Assembly (NCBI GenBank): GCA_002311635.1
Contig: DBZJ01000206.1
Span: 1-7,014, forward strand
Direction of reading: 5' to 3'
Source: Syntrophaceae bacterium UBA1163
GTDB taxonomy: Bacteria; Desulfobacterota; BSN033; UBA1163
DNA length: 7,014 bases
Positions 1 to 6,250 of this stretch are shown here, piece by piece (position 1 is the first letter of the stretch; every line of letters begins with the position of its first letter). The notes beneath the pieces were generated by a model, which saw nothing but the letters and a program-made list of their open reading frames with translations, searched no databases and was not told where the DNA came from. Position numbers and translations under genes: made by a program.

Positions 1-4
1 GCAT

Positions 5-36
5 AAAAATAGGCAGAGCCATTTTTGACTCTGCCT
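5..36 (-). terminator. Intrinsic (rho-independent) terminator, minus strand
   Basis: On the minus strand an 8-bp perfect stem, AGGCAGAG with CTCTGCCT (plus bases 29-36 and 11-18), can extend by two more pairs past one mismatch around an A-rich loop. It is followed directly by ATTTTT (plus bases 5-10). This stem plus U-tract is the classical rho-independent form. It lies downstream of the Cys-rich ORF and the TPR gene, so it probably ends transcription from the minus-strand units. Read on the plus strand it lacks a trailing T-run, so it is one-directional. Confidence 0.7.
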
Positions 37-199
37 CTGGAAGCTGACCCTGATTTTTTTGAAACCATACCTCTAAATAGAACAGAACTGAGCGAAGAAC
101 GTAGCCCTTGATGGGACGAACATCCAACTGACAAGTGGCTTTCAATCAAGCCTTCTACACCCTTTAATAATTACTTCCCCTTCTCTTTTGCTCCTTATC

Positions 200-397
200 T
201 TAACTCTTTTTCTTCTCTCTATAAGCTGCTTTCAGGCATGGTCTTTGGTCCCACCCTAAATGTGAACAACGACTGATACAGGTTCCTTCCGTGTACGGGC
301 AATCAGTATCGCAATGGGCAAAGGGGCTACTCCCATAAAGTTTCCCCTCTTTTTCATAGTGCTGTTCTTCTTTTTTTCCACCGCACCCAAGAATCAT
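200..397 (-). CDS. Small cysteine-rich protein, function unknown
   Basis: This is a 65-codon ORF starting at ATG 397. An in-frame TGA lies eight codons upstream with no other start between, so this is the only common start. A weak GAGAGA sits directly before the ATG. The protein has six Cys (residues 5, 29, 33, 40, 44, 54) in a CX3C-X6-CX3C-X9-C arrangement with His28 and His46 nearby, which would suit a small metal-binding or disulfide-bonded fold. The tail is basic (REKKKS). The N-terminus MILGC resembles a lipobox but lacks a hydrophobic stretch, so a lipoprotein is unlikely. Support for a real gene comes from context: a good promoter about 160 bp upstream and an intrinsic terminator downstream, both on the same strand. 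I do not recognise the family. The alternative is a non-coding transcript with a chance ORF. Confidence 0.42.
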   Translation of the reverse strand: MILGCGGKKEEQHYEKEGKLYGSSPFAHCDTDCPYTEGTCISRCSHLGWDQRPCLKAAYREKKKS

Positions 398-728
398 TCT
401 CTCAGCACCCCGGGATTTTCAAAAACCTCTCTTGTATCACAATTTCACTTGTAAACAAAAAACCTCGTTCCTTTTTCAGAAATGGGGTATAAATTAATCT
501 TCCAACCATACACTCACCCAATGGCTTAGAGGTTAATAACGGCCTCAACTTCGATTGTACTCTACTAAATCAGGACCAGACTGTCAATAAGAATTGTTTT
601 AAGGGATCTGAAGTGACCCTGATAACAAGGCCTGACGTCAGAGATGGGATGGGTGGGGTTAAAAATAGAGCGTGGCCGTGAGGTCAAGGATGAGAACATG
701 ATGTGTGAATAACTCCTGCAGGATCGAG
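398..728. other. Intergenic region with promoter and leader, no gene seen
   Basis: Between the TPR gene and the Cys-rich ORF I see no convincing coding frame on either strand. The region holds a stem-loop at its right edge and a sigma-70-like promoter at 559-587, then a leader of about 155 nt running to the small ORF. Near the predicted start site is GTTATTAAC (minus strand, within plus 529-546), a small dyad flanked by GAGG and CCTC that could be an operator. The leader also contains two separate GAGGTTTTT stretches (around plus 462-467 and 423-430). I could not build a convincing attenuator or riboswitch from them. Confidence 0.5.
559..587 (-). promoter_or_regulatory. Sigma-70-like promoter for the Cys-rich small unit
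   Basis: On the minus strand, a perfect -35 hexamer TTGACA (plus 582-587) is followed by exactly 17 nt and then TAGAGT (plus 559-564) as the -10 element, which matches TATAAT at the T1, A2 and T6 positions. Transcription would start near 552 and run left through the small ORF to the terminator at 5-36. This suggests the small gene is transcribed independently of the c-di-GMP operon, although read-through from the operon is also possible. Confidence 0.55.
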
Positions 729-732
729 TTAT
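709..732 (-). repeat. Stem-loop at the 3' end of the TPR gene
   Basis: ATAACTC (709-715) and GAGTTAT (726-732) form a perfect 7-bp stem around a 10-nt loop that itself contains CCTGCAGG. On the minus strand the stem spans the TAA stop codon of the TPR gene. No T-run follows, so it is not a standard intrinsic terminator. It may stabilise the 3' end of the mRNA or be fortuitous. Confidence 0.4.
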
Positions 733-1502
733 AAGTCTTTTGGCAGTTCCTTTATTTTTGATGCCCATTCGAGATATTTCATCGATTCTTCGGAATCACC
801 TTTTTCTTTGAAACACGCTTCAAGGAAGATGTAACAATCAAATTTCATCGATGGATCTGCAGAGGCCAACTCAAACTCAGGAATCGCATAGTCAAATAAT
901 CCCATTTCTTTGTACCCAACCCCTAGGTGATAGTGCAGCTCCAAATCTTTATCAGGAGAGGGAATTTCTATTCCATTTGATAAACTTGGTAGACGAGAAA
1001 CCTCAGAGGTTATAGGAAGGGATTCTTTCTTTTCCATTTCGGTTTGAACTGGCTTCGACTGCTTAGAGTCCTCAATTCGTGAAAGAGCCTTTATTGCCTG
1101 CTGGTCGCTGGGGCTGATTTGTAAGATCCTCTCATAACAACTCTTCGCATTTCCTAAAAAACCTTCTTTGACATATAGTGTCCCCGCTCTATGGAGTGCT
1201 TCAATATGCTCCGGGTCAATCGAAACAACTTTCTTATAGATTGCGATGGCTCGAATATTCAAATCTTCTTCGGCGTGGAGGTCACCTGCTTTCAAATATT
1301 CATCGATTGCTTTCTCCTTTTCTCCATTTTTTAAGTAGAGGTCCCCAAGTTTCAGATGCAGGCGTTTATCCTTGGGGGACGCCTCAATCTGTTTTAGATA
1401 CTCTTTGATTGCTTTATTAAGCTGATCTTTAAAGATTGGTCTCACCCTACCTTTAGTCTTGATTAACCCGGATTTCCCGTTTTTATGAGAATCACCGGCC
1501 AC
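729..1502 (-). CDS. Soluble TPR repeat protein
   Basis: The product is a 257-residue cytoplasmic protein with no signal peptide or membrane segment. TPR-type helical pairs occupy roughly residues 46-80 (KLGDLYLKNGEKEKAIDEYL) and 81-140 (AIAIYKKVVSIDPEHIEAL). A polar, Ser/Pro/Lys-rich linker covers about 142-185. A second TPR block follows at about 186-252, containing HYHLGVGYKEMGLFDYAIPEF. TPR arrays bind other proteins, so a scaffold or adaptor role is likely; the partner is unknown. The start is GTG at 1502, with SD-like GGATGAG six bases upstream; no ATG occurs in the first 150 residues. It is the last gene of the minus-strand run, 99 bp after the membrane GGDEF gene. Similar TPR proteins are common in deltaproteobacterial motility and pilus loci, but I cannot assign it to a named one. 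Confidence 0.85.
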   Translation of the reverse strand: MAGDSHKNGKSGLIKTKGRVRPIFKDQLNKAIKEYLKQIEASPKDKRLHLKLGDLYLKNGEKEKAIDEYLKAGDLHAEEDLNIRAIAIYKKVVSIDPEHIEALHRAGTLYVKEGFLGNAKSCYERILQISPSDQQAIKALSRIEDSKQSKPVQTEMEKKESLPITSEVSRLPSLSNGIEIPSPDKDLELHYHLGVGYKEMGLFDYAIPEFELASADPSMKFDCYIFLEACFKEKGDSEESMKYLEWASKIKELPKDL

Positions 1503-1601
1503 ATTATACTCATCCGAAAGAGCACTATAGTTATATTATCTCGGATTGGGATAGCGATATTTCCCACGGGATCTGAAGGCAAGCATGTAACCAAAAGGCC
1601 G

Positions 1602-2585
1602 TTAAGCTTCTGTCGCTGCCGGCCATTCGGTCGTTCCAAAAACTTGATATTGGATACTGTTCTTGCCGTTGTTTTTTGCAGTGTACATGAGCTGATCCGA
1701 TATCCGAAGCGTTTCGTCAACTGTGGAAGGTGGGCTCATGAAGGTTACAACCCCGATGCTCAATGTTATCGGACACCTATGTTTCCGCACGATGTCCAAA
1801 TTGATCTTCTGAACTTTCTGCAAGATCACCTCGGCCACGTTACGTCCGGTCTCTGGCATCAGGATTGCGAATTCATCGCCCCCCAGGCGCGCCACCGTAT
1901 CTGTGGCCCGGATGTTTTCCTGGATGGTCTGCGCGACTAAACGGAGTAGCATATCTCCAGTAGTATGCCCAAAACGATCATTCACTGTCTTGAAATTGTC
2001 CAGATCAATGCACGCTATCGTAAAGGGGTGTTCATATCTTCGGGCTCTGTTAATTTCCATATTGACCAGCTCAATAAAGTCCCTCCGGTTTCGAATGCCG
2101 GTCAAAAAATCGATTCTGGAGTATTCCTTTTCTTGCTTTAAGGTGCTTTTCAACGCCGAGAGAATGAAAGTGAGGATAAAAAAGGAACATAATCTTGCAA
2201 CCCCGTTCCAATAAGGGATGTCTGGAGAGGAGTAGGTGGCTCCCGATGTAAGATCAGCGACCAACCACGTGAGAGCACTAAACATGCATATGAACAGACC
2301 GATCGATCTCTTTGTGAACCAGGTAACCAGTGCGATAGGAATCAGGTAAAACACTGTGGAAGAAAGCTCGGGACCTGCCATATGGTGAAGAATTCCCACC
2401 AAGAGTACCATAACAGATGCAATTGATATAAGTAGGGGTTGAGGTAGTTTAGACAGATATCCCACGATTAATCCAGGGAACAAATCAGTCGCGGGATGCC
2501 GCTTGTTTATGGCCCCTCCAATTTGGGCAAGACTCTCTTCAGGAAGCCTGCTAACCTTTGCTCGGTCATAAGTTAAATTTTCCAT
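1602..2585 (-). CDS. Membrane-bound diguanylate cyclase (GGDEF)
   Basis: This 327-residue protein is predicted to make c-di-GMP from two GTP at the inner membrane. After a polar N-terminus of about 45 residues there are about four hydrophobic segments (about 49-66, 77-91, 94-111, 127-147), forming a small sensor with short loops. The GGDEF domain runs from about 155 to 315. It has DFLTG at 159-163, metal-binding D194 in CIDLDNF, an intact GGDEF at 235-239 and an RxxD inhibitory site (RATD, 226-229) exactly five residues before it. It is therefore probably active and product-inhibited. ATG 2585 is preceded by GGAGAG three bases away, with a further AGGAGA upstream. The sensor resembles the N-terminal domain of the divergently encoded HD-GYP protein. 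It lies 91 bp downstream of the PilZ gene. Confidence 0.93.
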   Translation of the reverse strand: MENLTYDRAKVSRLPEESLAQIGGAINKRHPATDLFPGLIVGYLSKLPQPLLISIASVMVLLVGILHHMAGPELSSTVFYLIPIALVTWFTKRSIGLFICMFSALTWLVADLTSGATYSSPDIPYWNGVARLCSFFILTFILSALKSTLKQEKEYSRIDFLTGIRNRRDFIELVNMEINRARRYEHPFTIACIDLDNFKTVNDRFGHTTGDMLLRLVAQTIQENIRATDTVARLGGDEFAILMPETGRNVAEVILQKVQKINLDIVRKHRCPITLSIGVVTFMSPPSTVDETLRISDQLMYTAKNNGKNSIQYQVFGTTEWPAATEA

Positions 2586-2640
2586 GTTCTCTCCGATCTC
2601 CTACAATGAAGACGGATCCGATGATGAAGGGCTAAGATTA

Positions 2641-2653
2641 TTCCTTGAAGGAA
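2641..2653. repeat. 13-bp perfect palindrome between PilZ and GGDEF genes
   Basis: TTCCTTGAAGGAA is two 6-bp arms around a single central base, in the 91-bp gap between the PilZ and membrane GGDEF genes. There is no T-run on either side, so it is not an intrinsic terminator. It could be a regulator binding site or an RNA hairpin, but its arms would have to pair with almost no loop. It may be chance. Confidence 0.3.
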
Positions 2654-2676
2654 CCTATTCATATAGGCCTCTTAAT

Positions 2677-3093
2677 CTAAAGTCCACAAGATAGAGTTGG
2701 GAATGTCTCCTCAAATTCAAATTGCCCTCCGAGAAGTGAGTTCAGTTTCAAACGATCCTCCTGCGATACCTGCATAAATTCCACTCCATACTGGTATCCT
2801 TTCCAGTACGAGTCTCCTTTCAAGTCCTCTTTCCGATAAGGTTCTTTCCACACAATCATCGCCACCACCTTGAAGTCAGCCAATTCAAATCCCTTTGGGA
2901 ACAGGACAGTAATATTCAATTCCTTACCAACAGGGATGTCTCTGACTGTTTCGATGAGAAGGCCTCCCTCGCTCACATTGACAACAATCCCTCCACGTAA
3001 ACACGGTCCATCCATAACCCGATATTCAAGGGGCAAATCAATCAAAAACCGGGGATGACTTCTTCTCTCTTTGTTGTTAAAGGGTTCTTCCAT
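2677..3093 (-). CDS. Single-domain PilZ protein, c-di-GMP receptor
   Basis: This 138-residue protein is essentially one PilZ domain, the c-di-GMP-binding beta-barrel. The RxxxR motif is R11 to R15 (RSHPR) and the second motif is NVSEGG at 39-44, matching the D/NxSxxG consensus, so the main ligand residues are present. A conserved core follows (VLFPKGFELADFK at 63-75, then IVWK and GYQYGVEF). The last 15 residues are outside the domain. A strong SD, GAGGAG, sits just upstream of ATG 3093. The domain is clearly paralogous to the PilZ domain at the N-terminus of the neighbouring PilZ-REC-GGDEF protein. As a stand-alone receptor it probably passes the c-di-GMP signal to a partner protein; the target is unknown. 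Confidence 0.92.
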   Translation of the reverse strand: MEEPFNNKERRSHPRFLIDLPLEYRVMDGPCLRGGIVVNVSEGGLLIETVRDIPVGKELNITVLFPKGFELADFKVVAMIVWKEPYRKEDLKGDSYWKGYQYGVEFMQVSQEDRLKLNSLLGGQFEFEETFPTLSCGL

Positions 3094-3181
3094 TGTCTCC
3101 TCGTCCCCCTGGTTTTTCTATTACTAAATTTCTGTCTTGTTTCATAGAGCTATCGGTTCTTAATAAACCTCTTTTCTTCTT

Positions 3182-3373
3182 TTAATAGGAAATATCAGAA
3201 TAATAATAGTCTCCAGTTTTTCCATGGGTTTCCACCATCATCCCATGGTTTCTTTCGAGAATTCCCTTCGCTAATTTTAATATTAAATCAGCCATCCCGT
3301 TACGCTGATCCCCCGGAGGTTCCAATAAATTCTCTGATTGGTCAACACTTCCACTTTCTCCGCTTCTGGGCAT
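3182..3373 (-). pseudogene. Doubtful 63-codon frame, possible histidine-kinase remnant
   Basis: The frame opens at ATG 3373 inside the end of the PilZ-REC-GGDEF gene (32-bp overlap) and runs to TAA at 3182. No good SD precedes it; an internal ATG 38 residues before the end (NGMADL) is an alternative start. The middle resembles the C-terminal part of a HATPase_c kinase domain: LAKGILERNHGMMVE followed by HGKTG recalls the pattern LAKGILERHGGxIxVESxPGKGTTF. The GxGLG motif is absent and two residues are missing around HGG. It could therefore be a decayed kinase tail, a small gene in its own right, or a chance frame. The similarity is by eye only. Confidence 0.28.
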
Positions 3374-4664
3374 ACATCAAGGTGTCCGCCTTAGAAAGGA
3401 GTTCATCTATCGAAATAGGAGATTCAGGATCAAATTGAGTAGTTCCTAAACTAATCGACAGTATACCTTGGGACCTCTGGGCGTTATAATCTTTCACATT
3501 TTCATGCAAACGAGTCATCAGTGTCTCACTGTTCTCATCAGTGGATTCTAACAGCACTACAAATTCATCTCCTCCAATCCGAGCAATAATATCCGACTTA
3601 CGAAAGGTTCTCTTAAGGATATTGGCGAGATCTATTAATACCTGGTCTCCTTCATTATGTCCATAGCGGTCGTTAATTCCCTTCAAATCATCCATATCGA
3701 TGAAAAGGAGCAATGGTCTTTTCTTTGTCCGAATGGCTACCTTTAAATACTGCTCTGTCAGAATGAAGAATCTCCGACGATTACACAAACCTGTAAGCTC
3801 ATCTGTCAGGGAAAGAGCGAGCAACGCCTTTTCCCCCTTATAGTCACGCATCATTTTATCAAAACGCATGATGAATTCCTGGATGGAAAATGGCTTTTTT
3901 ATGAATTCCCGAGCTCCTGCCGCCATCGCTGACTCAGCAGAATGCTCATGAGCATGCCCGGTCATAAGCATAACTGGAAGATTAGAATATAACCTCAATA
4001 ACTCCTCGGTAAGGGTAACCCCATCCATATGAGGCATGACAACATCGACTACCACCGCATCAAAAGAATTTCTTTTGATTTTTTCCAGAGCTTCGATACC
4101 GCCTTTCGCCACCTCGCAACTATGCCCGTACCTGGGCAACAAAGAACAAAGAAAATTTCTTATCATTTCTTCGTCATCCACGATGAGAACCCTGTAAGAA
4201 CCAGTTTTTATGCTCTCATTCTGTTTTACAACCAATCCTAATGGATAACCACGCCTCTCGATGAGATCTATTTCATTCAGACACAATGCGTTGCTAACAA
4301 TTCGCCTTAGTTTCAAATAATCTTCTTTTGAAACTCGAATGAACTTGAGCCCATATTGATACCCTTCCCAATCCCCCCGACTACAGATATCTTTCCAGAC
4401 AATCTCCGCTTCTGCTTTGAAATTTGCCAAGTAAAGCTCTTTCGGAAACAAGATTTCAATATCTATTTTTATGCCAACAGGCATCTCCTTTAGGGTTTGT
4501 ATCAGAAGACCGGATTCACTAGCGTCAATGGTCAACCCTGGGTAAGCCCCTCCGTTTTCATTAGTCAGGAAATGAACAGGTAAACAGACTGGGGTTCTTG
4601 CATGTTTCCGGTTTTCTTTGTGTAGAAATGAGGTCTTCATATCACTTTTTTCTGACCATTTCAT
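3342..4664 (-). CDS. PilZ-REC-GGDEF response-regulator diguanylate cyclase
   Basis: This 440-residue soluble protein has three domains. PilZ (about 17-125) has RxxxR at R19-R23 and DASESG at 47-52, so it should bind c-di-GMP. The receiver (about 158-272) has acidic pair D163/D164, phospho-acceptor D207 in VVVDVVMP, T235 and K257 of KKP, all in place. GGDEF (about 283-440) has DELTG at 288-292, D323, intact GGDEF at 364-368 and an RxxD I-site (RKSD, 355-358) five residues before. The enzyme should be switched by a histidine kinase (none in the window) and read c-di-GMP through both PilZ and I-site. ATG 4664 has no clear SD; ATG 4640 (residue 9) is an alternative that keeps the PilZ domain. It starts 40 bp after the lipoprotein gene. 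It ends abruptly right after the last GGDEF strand (KRRKWKC). Confidence 0.94.
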   Translation of the reverse strand: MKWSEKSDMKTSFLHKENRKHARTPVCLPVHFLTNENGGAYPGLTIDASESGLLIQTLKEMPVGIKIDIEILFPKELYLANFKAEAEIVWKDICSRGDWEGYQYGLKFIRVSKEDYLKLRRIVSNALCLNEIDLIERRGYPLGLVVKQNESIKTGSYRVLIVDDEEMIRNFLCSLLPRYGHSCEVAKGGIEALEKIKRNSFDAVVVDVVMPHMDGVTLTEELLRLYSNLPVMLMTGHAHEHSAESAMAAGAREFIKKPFSIQEFIMRFDKMMRDYKGEKALLALSLTDELTGLCNRRRFFILTEQYLKVAIRTKKRPLLLFIDMDDLKGINDRYGHNEGDQVLIDLANILKRTFRKSDIIARIGGDEFVVLLESTDENSETLMTRLHENVKDYNAQRSQGILSISLGTTQFDPESPISIDELLSKADTLMYAQKRRKWKC

Positions 4665-4704
4665 GAGGAAGTGATTAGCTTCGTCATATCTTGCCTTTTA
4701 TCAT

Positions 4705-5577
4705 TTAGTATCGTCTAGTATCGTCCAAGTTGATTTTTTTTAGATTCCCGGACTGAAGGGTTGCCATGTCCGTTGCTTTTTTAACCTCTAGATTTTCAGG
4801 ATCAAACGTGAGGATATTTCTCCAGATAGAAATGGCTTGACTTAGATTTCCAGATCGATACTGTTCGAGACCATCTTCAAACAGGATCTTTCGGCAGATT
4901 TTGATCCCTGCATCCAATAACCCAGCATTGTAAGAAAGGGACCTTTTAAGGTTGCTCAGGGAGGAGTAGTTTTCCAAGAGAATTCTGTATGTTCTTCCCG
5001 CAGGGGCGAAATCTTTACGTTTTAAGTCAAGGTCTGCCCGCGCTTTGATTGACTCCAAGAGGCTTATATAGCGATTGCGCACCGTCGTATCCGATGGGTA
5101 TTGCTGGATGAGACTTCTGTAGATATCGATCCCTTTTTGGAAATCTCCGCTTTTCAGAAAGGATCGAGCTTCCTTCTCCGCCTGAAGCATTCGACTCATT
5201 CTAAGTTTTGTAACTAAGAAATTTTCTTTGAACGAAAGCAGGTTGGCAAAATCGCTGAATCGGGAGAAGTTCTTCAACAGCAGGTCATAGGTGATTTGGG
5301 CCTGAACAAAATTCTCCGTATCAAAGGCCTTATCCCCTCGATTTTTCATAGATTCTATGGTCTCAATGTATTCTTTCAGCATCTCAGGATCTTTCGGATA
5401 TTTTTTGTACACCAATTGGTATGTATCCAACGCCTTCTGAAAATCGCCTGAGCTGAGTTTCTTGTGAGCATCATCAATGGCACTCTTCACCTGTGTTCTT
5501 TTCACATATCCGCATGAGGAAAATGAGAAAAGCAAGAGGACTGAAAAGAAGATCAATACCCTGCGGAGACAGATCAT
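4705..5577 (-). CDS. TPR lipoprotein with 100-residue internal repeat
   Basis: The product is a predicted 290-residue lipoprotein. A basic N-terminus and hydrophobic stretch lead to lipobox FSSC-G, with the lipidated Cys at about residue 22. The mature part is all-helical and TPR-like. A unit of exactly 100 residues is repeated: SGDFQKAL and SGDFQKGI, then YPKDP and YPSDT, are each 100 apart, and a partial third copy starts at SGNLSQAI. The last unit contains a typical TPR motif (ISIWRNILTFDPENLE). It probably acts as an envelope scaffold or assembly factor. ATG 5577 is chosen because AGGTGA lies four bases upstream; the TTG immediately before it (5580) is too close to the SD. It is the first complete gene after the -24/-12 promoter and is followed after 40 bp by the PilZ-REC-GGDEF gene. 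Its partner is unknown. Confidence 0.88.
   Translation of the reverse strand: MICLRRVLIFFSVLLLFSFSSCGYVKRTQVKSAIDDAHKKLSSGDFQKALDTYQLVYKKYPKDPEMLKEYIETIESMKNRGDKAFDTENFVQAQITYDLLLKNFSRFSDFANLLSFKENFLVTKLRMSRMLQAEKEARSFLKSGDFQKGIDIYRSLIQQYPSDTTVRNRYISLLESIKARADLDLKRKDFAPAGRTYRILLENYSSLSNLKRSLSYNAGLLDAGIKICRKILFEDGLEQYRSGNLSQAISIWRNILTFDPENLEVKKATDMATLQSGNLKKINLDDTRRY
4706..4725. repeat. 10-bp tandem duplication across the lipoprotein stop codon
   Basis: TAGTATCGTC occurs twice in direct succession (4706-4715 and 4716-4725). On the minus strand this covers the last six codons and the first bases of the stop codon of the lipoprotein gene (DDTRRY then TAA). Ten is not a multiple of three, so the duplication shifted the frame at the very end and altered the final residues. 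It looks like a recent slippage event of little functional weight. Confidence 0.6.
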
Positions 5578-5581
5578 CAAT

Positions 5582-5686
5582 TCACCTAATCTCAGGACAG
5601 AGAGGTTTCAAAAGTTTGGCTAACTCAGTGTCGCTCATTCCAGGCATTACGATGTCGGCCAACATTAGATGGACTGGACTCCTCCA
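5582..5686 (-). pseudogene. Receiver (REC) domain remnant in operon leader
   Basis: The minus strand encodes 34 codons, ending in TGA at 5582-5584, that match the middle of a response-regulator receiver domain: PVHLMLADIVMPGMSDTELA then KLLKPLCPEIR. The expected pattern in hybrid-kinase receivers is PIHLLLTDVVMPGMSGRELAxxLxPLxPEIKVLYMSGY. The phospho-acceptor Asp is in ADIVMP. An in-frame TGA lies at 5690-5692 and the frame stops where VLYMSGY should follow, so the alpha1-to-beta3 start and the C-terminal third of the domain are missing. No SD-supported start is obvious; ATG at 5665-5663 with GGAGGAG 13 bases upstream could give a 27-residue peptide whose stop overlaps the SD of the lipoprotein gene. 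It is most simply a decayed fragment left by a rearrangement. Confidence 0.7.
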
Positions 5687-5752
5687 CGATCACTCGTGGT
5701 TTGGCTTTATCGGCAATCTACCTTAAAATCTTTTTTTCTATCTAAACTATGG

Positions 5753-5767
5753 GCAATTTTAGTGCCA
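5753..5767 (-). promoter_or_regulatory. Sigma-54 (-24/-12) promoter for the c-di-GMP operon
   Basis: On the minus strand the sequence TGGCAC-TAAAA-TTGC (plus 5767 to 5753) matches the sigma-54 consensus TGGCAC-N5-TTGCW, with the invariant GG and GC separated by exactly ten bases. Transcription would start near 5741, giving a leader of about 164 nt before the lipoprotein ATG that includes the receiver remnant. Such promoters need an AAA+ enhancer-binding activator bound upstream; none is encoded here. Confidence 0.75.
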
Positions 5768-6241
5768 AAAAGGATTGAATGTTTGAATTCTTTGATTTCT
5801 AAGGGTTTATTCGAAAGTTGGAATTTTATGGAAGAAGAAAAAGTGACCTTTTTTGTCTTAAAAAATATTTAGTTAGAGACAATCATAAACCTGATATATT
5901 GCAAACAATTTCGACTTGAGAAATGTTGTGTCATGAAACGAAAATGAACAATCACATTTTCAGAAAATTAGCCACGGCACCACCTGCCTTCTCAATTTCT
6001 GGCCTCACCAAACACTCTCTCCTTAACCCCATAATCTCATCCTGCCCCAAGCATCGAATCGAGCATCTCCGGTCTTTTCACTCCTTAAGTCCTTTTCTTT
6101 GAATTGTTGGAAATGAGGAAAAAAGAGTTTAATAGATTCGTAGAGCGGAGACAATCTTTGTTCCATTAATAATTCTTCCAATGAAGAAATGATCTTAAAA
6201 ATCCCCCAAACTTTCAAATGGTTACAGATTTCTTGGGTACT
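5768..6241. other. Region between divergent sigma-54 promoters
   Basis: This AT-rich stretch (especially 5770-5970) lies between the back-to-back -24/-12 promoters, where enhancer sites for a sigma-54 activator would be expected. I see only minor dyads, such as ATTTC-N7-GAAAT near 5909-5925 and ATTG-N4-CAAT near 5898-5909, and no known activator box. Its right half is open on the minus strand as a weak 75-codon ORF described separately, followed by an overlapping 26-codon frame (6032 to 5952). No RNA gene or mobile element is evident. Confidence 0.4.
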
Positions 6242-6250
6242 TGGCATCAT
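6023..6250 (-). CDS. Possible small protein of unknown function
   Basis: This 75-codon ORF begins with ATG ATG at 6250 and has GGAG five bases upstream of the first ATG. The first 55 residues look protein-like and helical (for example ISSLEELLMEQRLSPLYESI), with no Cys motif, signal peptide or membrane segment. The last 15 or so residues (RFDAWGRMRLWG) look less natural, and another frame becomes more protein-like there: ATG 6032, overlapping the stop, starts a 26-codon frame ending KAGGAVANFLKM at 5952. This could be a decayed gene with a frameshift, two tiny coupled genes, or chance. Its start codons lie inside the plus-strand -24/-12 promoter, which argues against a well-expressed gene. 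The family is not recognised. Confidence 0.28.
   Translation of the reverse strand: MMPSTQEICNHLKVWGIFKIISSLEELLMEQRLSPLYESIKLFFPHFQQFKEKDLRSEKTGDARFDAWGRMRLWG

Noticed and set aside
46..623. Repeated TGACCCTGAT at about 46-55 and 614-623, possible REP or transposase-linked repeat
   Set aside because: Only 10 bp are shared, with no dyad or further similarity; no transposase is nearby.
565..768. Minus-strand ORF of 67 codons over the end of the TPR gene
   Set aside because: It overlaps the TPR gene in another frame, has unlikely composition and crosses the stem-loop and promoter region.
1463..1940. ORFs at 1463-1720 (minus) and 1485-1940 (plus)
   Set aside because: They are shadows over the GGDEF and TPR genes in other frames, without recognisable motifs.
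2365..2385. Sigma-54-like TGGCAG with GC ten bases later on the minus strand
   Set aside because: It lies inside the GGDEF coding region and has GAGC in place of TTGC, so only the GG-N10-GC spacing fits.
5493..5872. Plus-strand ORFs at 5493-5726 and 5669-5872
   Set aside because: They lie opposite the lipoprotein start, receiver remnant and sigma-54 promoter, have no domain-like sequence and no supporting context.
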